A stretch of 64,000 bases of DNA, from the NCBI RefSeq assembly GCF_030931715.1, contig NZ_CP133261.1:1364001-1428000 (forward strand). The letters are read 5' to 3'. The notes beneath the pieces were generated by a model, which saw nothing but the letters and a program-made list of their open reading frames with translations, ran no database searches and was not told where the DNA came from. Of the stretch, positions 58,678 through 64,000 are shown one piece after another (within the stretch, counting starts at the first letter, position 1; each line of letters opens with the position of its first letter). Source of the stretch: Tissierella sp. MB52-C2 (lineage in GTDB: Bacteria; Bacillota; Clostridia; Tissierellales; Tissierellaceae). The translations under genes were made by a program, and so were the position numbers.

Positions 58678-60828
58678 TTATATCAATCCTAGCAACCTTA
58701 CAGTATTAGCAACTATAAAACAAATTACTATCCCAAATAATGTTGGAAGCATGAAAGATATAAATGTCCATTTAAAGCTTTGAGTTTCCTTCTTTATAGT
58801 TAGACAAGTAGTGGCACATGGCCAATGCATAAGAGAAAATAACATAACACATATAGCTGTTAGCCAAGTCCATCCATTGGAAATAAGAAGATCTTTTAAT
58901 TGTACTAAACTATCAAATTCAATTAAAGAGCCTGTTGCCATATAACTCATGATTATAATTGGGATAACGATTTCATTTGCAGGAAATCCCAAAATGAAGG
59001 CCATTAGGATATAACCATCTAACCCAATTAATTTTCCGAAGGGATCAAGAAAATTAGCAGAATAAGTGAGTATACTAGTGTCGTTAATAAATATATTCGC
59101 CATTATCCATATAATTAATCCTGCAGGAATAGCTACTGCTATAGCACGGACTAGAACAAATAATGTTCTATCGAAGATGGATCTAACTATAATTTTACCT
59201 ATTTGTGGTTTTCTATAGGATGGTAACTCTAATGTAAAATTTGAAGGTATTCCCTTTAGTATAGTTTTAGATAATAGTTTAGAAGCTATTAAAGTCATTA
59301 CTACGCCAAGTAGTATAACGGCAGTAAGAATAAGAGTCAATATTATAGAGCTTAGAGGGCCACCTATAATTCCTGCAAAGAACATGGATATGATAGATAT
59401 TAATATGGGAAACCTTCCATTACATGGTACAAAATTATTTGTAATAATAGCTATCAATCGCTCCCTAGGAGAATCTATTATTCTACAACCAATTACACCT
59501 GCTGCATTACATCCGAAACCCATACACATGGTAAGAGCCTGTTTTCCACAAGCATATGATTTTTTAAAGAAATTATCAAGGTTAAAAGCCACCCTAGGTA
59601 AATACCCTAAGTCTTCTAACAATGTAAACAATGGGAAGAATATTGCCATAGGCGGTAACATTACAGATACTACCCAAGCCAGTGTCCGATAAATTCCTAA
59701 TACTAATACCCCGTGAACCCATTGAGGAGTGCCTAACCAGTTAAAGAATAGTGTTAATTTACCCTCTATCCAAAAAAAACTTTTTGCAAGCAATTCAGAA
59801 GGGATGTTTGCACCAATAATTGTAATCCAAAACACTATAGAAAGAAGGAAAATCATAAGCGGAATTCCAAATTTCTTCGAAGTAAGATATTTATCTATCT
59901 TTCTATCAAAATTATTATAGTTTACACTTTGAAAAGAAACGACTTTACTGCTAATATCTTCAGAAATACTTACAAGTTGACTAACTATCTTATCACGAAA
60001 AATATCATGGTTAATTCCAATAGTATTGAGATATTCTCTTACGTTATGGACTTTTGCCATCAATTCCTTATGTTCATTTAAATTAAATCCAATGTATTTA
60101 TTTATTGAGTTTATCAAAGTTAAATCTCCATCTATTAACTTTAATGAAATCCATCTAGAATTAAAATTATCTTGAACTAAAGGTTTAAGAATTGTATCGA
60201 CTTCAGAAATTGCTTTTTCTATTTCTTCTTGATAGATAATCTTAATAGGATTCAAATTAAGTTCATCTATGGATACACTGAGAATCTTATCCATTAAAAT
60301 ATCCAATCCTTTACCTTTGATGGCACTGGTTCCTACTACGGGTACACCAAGTTCATCAGATAATTTATCTAAATCTATATTTATATTTTTTCGTATTGCT
60401 TCATCCATAAGATTTACACATACTATAACCTTTGAAGTGATCTCAAGGGACTGTAACACGAGATTTAAATTTCTCTCTAAACAAGTAGCATCTACTACAA
60501 TTACTGTTGCATCTGGATTACCAAAACATATGAAATCTCTAGCCACTTCTTCCTCGATAGAATTTGCCATTAAAGAATAAGTTCCAGGAATATCTACCAA
60601 TATAAAGTTATTATTATTATGGGAGTAGATTCCATGTGCATTTGTAACTGTTTTACCAGGCCAATTCCCAGTATGTTGATTTAATCCAGTTAAGTTATTA
60701 AAGACTGTAGACTTTCCAACATTAGGATTTCCACCTAGGGCAACAATCTTATCATTAGGTGTTATCTTTTCTATTTTTAACTCTGCTTCAAAAACTCCCG
60801 TTCCTGTAGACGTATTAGTTAAACCCAT
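58678..60828 (-). CDS. feoB: Ferrous iron transporter FeoB
   Basis: The 716-residue protein has an N-terminal G domain (G1 GNPNVGKST at residues 33-41, G3 DIPGTYS, G4 NLMD), a spacer domain (about 190-330) and two Gate domains. The gate motif is GCNAAGVIGCRIIDSPRERL with conserved Cys. It imports Fe(II) across the membrane. AAAGGAGG precedes the ATG. It lies 13 bp after feoA and is divergent from a DtxR-type regulator, so iron repression is likely. Confidence 0.96.
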   Translation of the reverse strand: MGLTNTSTGTGVFEAELKIEKITPNDKIVALGGNPNVGKSTVFNNLTGLNQHTGNWPGKTVTNAHGIYSHNNNNFILVDIPGTYSLMANSIEEEVARDFICFGNPDATVIVVDATCLERNLNLVLQSLEITSKVIVCVNLMDEAIRKNINIDLDKLSDELGVPVVGTSAIKGKGLDILMDKILSVSIDELNLNPIKIIYQEEIEKAISEVDTILKPLVQDNFNSRWISLKLIDGDLTLINSINKYIGFNLNEHKELMAKVHNVREYLNTIGINHDIFRDKIVSQLVSISEDISSKVVSFQSVNYNNFDRKIDKYLTSKKFGIPLMIFLLSIVFWITIIGANIPSELLAKSFFWIEGKLTLFFNWLGTPQWVHGVLVLGIYRTLAWVVSVMLPPMAIFFPLFTLLEDLGYLPRVAFNLDNFFKKSYACGKQALTMCMGFGCNAAGVIGCRIIDSPRERLIAIITNNFVPCNGRFPILISIISMFFAGIIGGPLSSIILTLILTAVILLGVVMTLIASKLLSKTILKGIPSNFTLELPSYRKPQIGKIIVRSIFDRTLFVLVRAIAVAIPAGLIIWIMANIFINDTSILTYSANFLDPFGKLIGLDGYILMAFILGFPANEIVIPIIIMSYMATGSLIEFDSLVQLKDLLISNGWTWLTAICVMLFSLMHWPCATTCLTIKKETQSFKWTFISFMLPTLFGIVICFIVANTVRLLGLI

Positions 60829-60841
60829 TATTCAACCTCCT

Positions 60842-61084
60842 TTATAAAATCTTTTCTACTAAAATCATAGATGCAACTTCAGAACGTAGTGCAATCACTG
60901 CTCCTCTTATGGAATAAGCAACAGGATCTCCAGAGGGACTTTGATGTAAAGGCTCTATTATTGTATTATTTATTATTCCTAAGTCCAACATTCTTCTCCT
61001 TATTAGACCATTAGAAGTCAATTTTTTAACTTTACATTTCTCACCTATTGATAATGAGCTAAGAGGGATATAGCTATTAATCAT
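60842..61084 (-). CDS. feoA: FeoA
   Basis: The 80-residue SH3-fold protein binds the G domain of FeoB and promotes iron uptake. It has the family core RRRMLDLGIINNTIIEPL, PVAYSIRGAVIALRSEVA. AGGAGG precedes the ATG. It is the first gene of feoAB. Confidence 0.95.
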   Translation of the reverse strand: MINSYIPLSSLSIGEKCKVKKLTSNGLIRRRMLDLGIINNTIIEPLHQSPSGDPVAYSIRGAVIALRSEVASMILVEKIL

Positions 61085-61103
61085 ATTAAAACCTCCTAAA
61101 AAA

Positions 61104-61137
61104 TTTTAGCCTCGGGAAAACTTTCCCTACACCAAAA
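61104..61137. promoter_or_regulatory. Candidate iron-repressor site between feoA and the DtxR-type gene
   Basis: A partial 34-bp dyad (TTTTAGCCTCGGGAAA against CTTTCCCTACACCAAAA) lies between the two divergent starts. It is only a loose match to known DtxR/IdeR boxes; placement is the main support. Confidence 0.5.
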
Positions 61138-61210
61138 TATGTAAAATACTTTGGAAATGTTACTCATATATATAGAATAAAATATAATATTTTAATAGGG
61201 TGGTGATAAG

Positions 61211-61687
61211 GTGAATAGTAACTTTTGGACAGTAAGGGGATATGAATTAAAAGGGTATAATAAGACTAATCTTACTCCAGCCTTAGAGGATTATCTTGAG
61301 ATGATATATAGAAATACTCTAGTAGAATCATACATTCGTATAAATACATTGGCAAAATTATTAAATGTAAGGGACTCATCGGCTTCTAAGATGGTAAAAA
61401 AACTTGGAGAATTAGGATTAGTTAATTATGAAAAATATGGAATTATAACTTTAACTGAAGCAGGTAAAAACGAAGGGGAATTCTTATTGAATAGACATAA
61501 TATTATAGAGCAATTTTTATACTTCATAGGGTGTGAAGACAATACTCTATTACAGACAGAGATGATAGAGCATTATATTTCGACTAGTACAATTGAAAAT
61601 ATAGAAATTTTATATAATTTCTTTTATGATAATAGAGATATATTAGAAAGATATATTAATTATAGGGAAGTAAATTTGGAAAAGTGA
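61211..61687 (+). CDS. DtxR/MntR-family iron-dependent regulator
   Basis: The 158-residue protein has a DtxR winged helix (ALEDYLEMIYRNTLVESYI, then RINTLAKLLNVRDSSASKMVKKL) and a dimer/metal domain (LLNRHNIIEQFLYFIG, TEMIEHYISTSTIENIE). The N-terminal extension of ~25 residues is unusual. It is divergent from feoAB with a dyad between, so it probably senses Fe(II) and represses iron uptake. The start is GTG 61211 behind GGTGATAAG. Confidence 0.9.
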   Translation: MNSNFWTVRGYELKGYNKTNLTPALEDYLEMIYRNTLVESYIRINTLAKLLNVRDSSASKMVKKLGELGLVNYEKYGIITLTEAGKNEGEFLLNRHNIIEQFLYFIGCEDNTLLQTEMIEHYISTSTIENIEILYNFFYDNRDILERYINYREVNLEK

Positions 61688-61950
61688 AGATGGTAAGTAA
61701 TAATTCTTTATTAGTAACTGCCAATTGTTTAAATTGACTGTATAAAGCCAAATATGGTAAAATTTAGTCTATAATTAGATACCTTTCCTTTGGGCAATTT
61801 ACTAGATAATTTAATTGTACAAAAAAGAAAGGTATTGTTTATACTAAAAAACCTTAAAAATCACGGTGGTGCAGGGTTGGGATATATTAATTATATAAAT
61901 ACGTTTTAAGATATTATATTAGGTAGATACAAGAGAAGGAGGGAATTTGG
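61688..61950. other. Intergenic region
   Basis: ATACCTTTC and GAAAGGTAT (about 61780-61832) could form a 9-bp stem around a long loop. No gene or clear terminator is seen. Confidence 0.4.
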
Positions 61951-62520
61951 ATGGCTAGCAATTATTGGGTTGGTGAAAAGGTAAGACTTCGTGCAGTAGA
62001 GGTAAAAGATATTGATAGTTTTTTTAAAGCAAGTTTTGATGCAGATACAGATTTAGATAGATTTTCTGATGAGGTACACTTTCCCCAATCGAAAGAAAAA
62101 ATGCGAGAAAGGTTAGAAAATAATATTAAAAGTGAGTCACAGAATGATGAGTTTTGGTGGATCATTGAGGATATAAATGGAAATGCAGTAGGCAATATTA
62201 ATACATTTGAATGCAATAGAAGAATTGGAACATTTAGATATGGCATTGGATTGGAGAAACCTTATTGGGGCAATGGGTATGCAAAAGAAGCAATCAAAAT
62301 AGTGTTAAGATATTATTTTAGAGAATTAAGATATCAGAAAGTTAATGCATACGTCTATTCCTTTAATGAAAGGTCATTGAAATTTCATGAATCATTAGGA
62401 TTTCAACAAGAAGGCAGATTGAGAAGAATGGTCTATACTAATGGAAAGTTTTATGACGAAATATATTATGGTATGACTTGTGAAGAATTTGATGTAATAG
62501 ATATACCAAAAGCTTTATAG
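61951..62520 (+). CDS. GNAT-family N-acetyltransferase (RimJ/RimL type)
   Basis: The 189-residue acetyltransferase has the acetyl-CoA-binding motif A region (YGIGLEKPYWGNGYAKEA, giving the R/Q-x-x-G-x-G/A loop) and the motif B end (VYSFNERSLKFHESLGFQQEG). The RimJ/RimL/SpeG group acetylates protein N termini or polyamines; the substrate is unknown. GGAGGG precedes the ATG. It lies 21 bp before the ICMT-like gene, so the two may be cotranscribed. Confidence 0.9.
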   Translation: MASNYWVGEKVRLRAVEVKDIDSFFKASFDADTDLDRFSDEVHFPQSKEKMRERLENNIKSESQNDEFWWIIEDINGNAVGNINTFECNRRIGTFRYGIGLEKPYWGNGYAKEAIKIVLRYYFRELRYQKVNAYVYSFNERSLKFHESLGFQQEGRLRRMVYTNGKFYDEIYYGMTCEEFDVIDIPKAL

Positions 62521-62541
62521 GAAATTGGTGAGGTGGATTCT

Positions 62542-63234
62542 ATGTATATAAAGTTGGAAAAGAGTGGGGTTGATTATTTACTGAGAGTTGCTTTCCAGGT
62601 TATTATTGGAGCTATTCTGTTTTTTGTTTCTTCAGGAACATTAAAAAATCATCGGGGCTGGATTTATTTTGCTGTCTATACAATTTCGACTATACTAGGA
62701 ATACTCTATTTATCAAAATACAACCCTGAGGTCTTAAATGAAAGAGCAAAGGAGAGAAATAATACTGAACACTGGGATAAGATATTGCTTAAGCTATATA
62801 TAGCCCTTGCATTTTTTATAATTTATGTCGTTGCTGGTTTTGATATAAGATTTGGTTGGTCTAGTATACTTATGTTTTGTATGTATCCTTCTCTAGCAAT
62901 TATAATTTTATCTTCTTTTCTTGGAATATGGGCCATGAAAGAAAATGCAAATTTTGAGGCTACGTCACGCATACAAAATGATCGGATACAGAATATTTGT
63001 GATTCAGGTCCATATAAGACTATCCGTCATCCCGGCTATCTGGCTATAATACTATGGACTATTGCAATACCTTTTGTATTTGGATCAGTATATATGATGA
63101 TTCCATCATTCCTTATATCTGTTATTATAGTGATTAGAACATATTTGGAAGATAAGATGCTGAAAGAAAAATTAACTGGCTACGTTGAATATTGCAAGAA
63201 AACAAAATATAGACTTCTTCCTTACATATGGTAA
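62542..63234 (+). CDS. ICMT-like membrane methyltransferase
   Basis: The 230-residue polytopic protein has a family signature: IWAMKENANFEATSRIQ, then GPYKTIRHPGYLAIILW and the C-terminal EDKMLKEKLTGYVEYCKK with the ER-type YRLLPYIW end. The RHPGY and Glu motifs bind SAM in ICMT/NnrU relatives. ATG 62542 is preferred: GAGGTGG lies just upstream; a GTG at 62533 is the alternative. It is more divergent than the copy at 31498. The substrate is unknown. Confidence 0.8.
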   Translation: MYIKLEKSGVDYLLRVAFQVIIGAILFFVSSGTLKNHRGWIYFAVYTISTILGILYLSKYNPEVLNERAKERNNTEHWDKILLKLYIALAFFIIYVVAGFDIRFGWSSILMFCMYPSLAIIILSSFLGIWAMKENANFEATSRIQNDRIQNICDSGPYKTIRHPGYLAIILWTIAIPFVFGSVYMMIPSFLISVIIVIRTYLEDKMLKEKLTGYVEYCKKTKYRLLPYIW

Positions 63235-63264
63235 TAAAGTATCCATGCTCCAGTTTCAGATTAC

Positions 63265-63360
63265 ACTTATCAAATAGAAAATTCTGGACAAACTCGTTGG
63301 TTGGTTATGTCTGGATAGCTTGGAAAAGATGGGAATGAAATTGTTCCAAAAGATTAACTA
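63265..63360 (+). pseudogene. Coding remnant after the ICMT-like gene
   Basis: The frame YQIENSGQTRWLVMSG, TAG, LGKDGNEIVPKD looks like part of a protein interrupted by a stop, with no start or ribosome site. It could be the tail of a gene lost by deletion. The family is not recognised. Confidence 0.35.
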
Positions 63361-63408
63361 ACAATATTTAAAGCACGTAATGAGACAAAGATTATATGTA
63401 ATTAATCC

Positions 63409-63418
63409 GGGGGGGGGG
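63409..63418 (+). promoter_or_regulatory. Run of ten G residues serving as ribosome binding site
   Basis: A G10 homopolymer precedes the ATG at 63425 by 6 nt and is the only ribosome-site candidate. Slippage at this run would alter the Shine-Dalgarno strength or spacing and so vary expression. Confidence 0.7.
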
Positions 63419-63424
63419 AAGTAT

Positions 63425-64000
63425 ATGTTAAGGGATATTAATTCATTTAGAGATATTGATAGTTTCATTGAACACTTGAAAAAGAAGGATGATATTGTAG
63501 GAATTGTTGAATATGGTGGTAGAACACATAGTGATATGAGTATTGGCGGAGATTACGATTTAACTGTTATATTTAACAAGCCTATATCTAATAATTTTAC
63601 AGGCATACATTTTCATATAGGGGGAATACCAATAGATTGTATGCTTTTATCTGTGGATGATTTTTTATTAGATGCTCCTTTAAATGAGTTCCTATTGGTT
63701 CATTTGAACTGTAAAATACTTTTTGATAGAAATAATATAACCAAAGATATTTTAGATAAAATAAAAAAGACTTGGAAAACTCCAGAATATTTATCAGCTT
63801 ATGAGATAAATACTTTTAGATTCACATTTCAACATATCATAGACAAATTAGAACATAGATTATATGAAAATGAATTATATTCTAAGAATTTTATATTTTC
63901 CTCTTTTGATTGGTTTCTGCAATGTTATGCAAGAATAAAAAATCTAGAAATAGGAAAGCCCAAGGTACATTTGAACTATATTGAAAATAATGATTCCGAA
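63425..64000 (+). CDS. Nucleotidyltransferase-domain protein (3' end outside window)
   Basis: The first 192 residues are visible: MLRDINSFRDIDSFIEHLKK, then GIVEYGGRTHSDMSIGGDYDLTVIF, where the Gly-Gly/Ser and Asp-x-Asp pattern is that of the NTP_transf_2 / aminoglycoside nucleotidyltransferase fold, followed by a helical domain (EINTFRFTFQHIIDKLE). The frame is open to the edge of the window. The start is ATG 63425 behind a G10 run. It may modify a small molecule or nucleic acid; the substrate is unknown. Confidence 0.75.
   Translation, partial: MLRDINSFRDIDSFIEHLKKKDDIVGIVEYGGRTHSDMSIGGDYDLTVIFNKPISNNFTGIHFHIGGIPIDCMLLSVDDFLLDAPLNEFLLVHLNCKILFDRNNITKDILDKIKKTWKTPEYLSAYEINTFRFTFQHIIDKLEHRLYENELYSKNFIFSSFDWFLQCYARIKNLEIGKPKVHLNYIENNDSE

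Overview
The window is AT-rich DNA from a low-GC Gram-positive bacterium. Strong GGAGG-type ribosome binding sites, frequent TTG starts, hairpin-plus-U-run terminators, a T-box leader, lipoproteins in place of periplasmic proteins, and anaerobe-type genes (2-hydroxyacyl-CoA dehydratase activase family, FeoAB, Acr3/ArsA arsenic export) all point to an anaerobic member of the Clostridia. The 16S rRNA is complete and looks like the Tissierellales/Clostridiales type, but I did not run a comparison. Most genes are on the plus strand.

Layout. 1-6.9 kb: a sugar ABC importer operon (binding protein, two permeases, MsmX/UgpC-type ATPase) with an unusual insert, a membrane-fusion-type coiled-coil protein and a MacB-like membrane protein. 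6.9-8.9 kb: T-box-controlled lysS. 8.9-13.4 kb: a heterodimeric ABC exporter divergent from a LysR regulator. 13.4-14.2 kb: decayed DNA with a serine-recombinase relic. 14.2-17.5 kb: a two-component system with a bacitracin-type ABC exporter. 18-23.4 kb: a C45-type acyltransferase/hydrolase, another ABC exporter set and a broken VanZ-RDD gene. 23.5-25.2 kb: a deletion scar joining the truncated halves of a MocR regulator and an EamA transporter. 25.3-31.2 kb: BlaI repressor, M56 membrane peptidase and subtilase lipoproteins, one catalytically dead and one a tandem double enzyme broken by a stop codon. 31.5-33.3 kb: an ICMT-like methyltransferase and a frameshifted M29-type aminopeptidase. 33.5-39.6 kb: a rhodanese lipoprotein, a TVP38 protein and a complete arsRDA-acr3-arsC operon. 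39.9-41.8 kb: a broken second copy of the sugar ABC system. 41.9-45.1 kb: a DtxR-type regulator, a lipoprotein, Dps, HxlR and DegV. 45.2-49 kb: mnmA, a 2-hydroxyacid dehydrogenase, a zinc phospholipase C-like protein and thpR. 49-52 kb: a three-gene dehydratase-activase module. 52-53.6 kb: a FAD-Rieske oxidoreductase. 53.7-58.7 kb: a complete rRNA operon without tRNA genes. 58.7-61.7 kb: feoAB divergent from a second DtxR-type regulator. 61.9-64 kb: GNAT, a second ICMT-like protein and a nucleotidyltransferase cut by the window edge.

Working together. The ars genes form one arsenite/arsenate detoxification unit: ArsC reduces arsenate, ArsD passes arsenite to ArsA, and ArsA energises Acr3 under ArsR control. 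The two DtxR-type regulators, FeoAB and Dps are iron-linked. The BlaI/M56 pair is a ligand-triggered derepression switch that probably controls the adjacent subtilases.

The window carries a striking load of broken genes: nonsense codons, 1-2 nt indels, truncations and deletion fusions between 13 and 42 kb. This suggests active genome decay, or a need to check the assembly. The most novel-looking units are the sugar importer operon with efflux-adaptor-like parts and the BlaI-M56-subtilase cluster.
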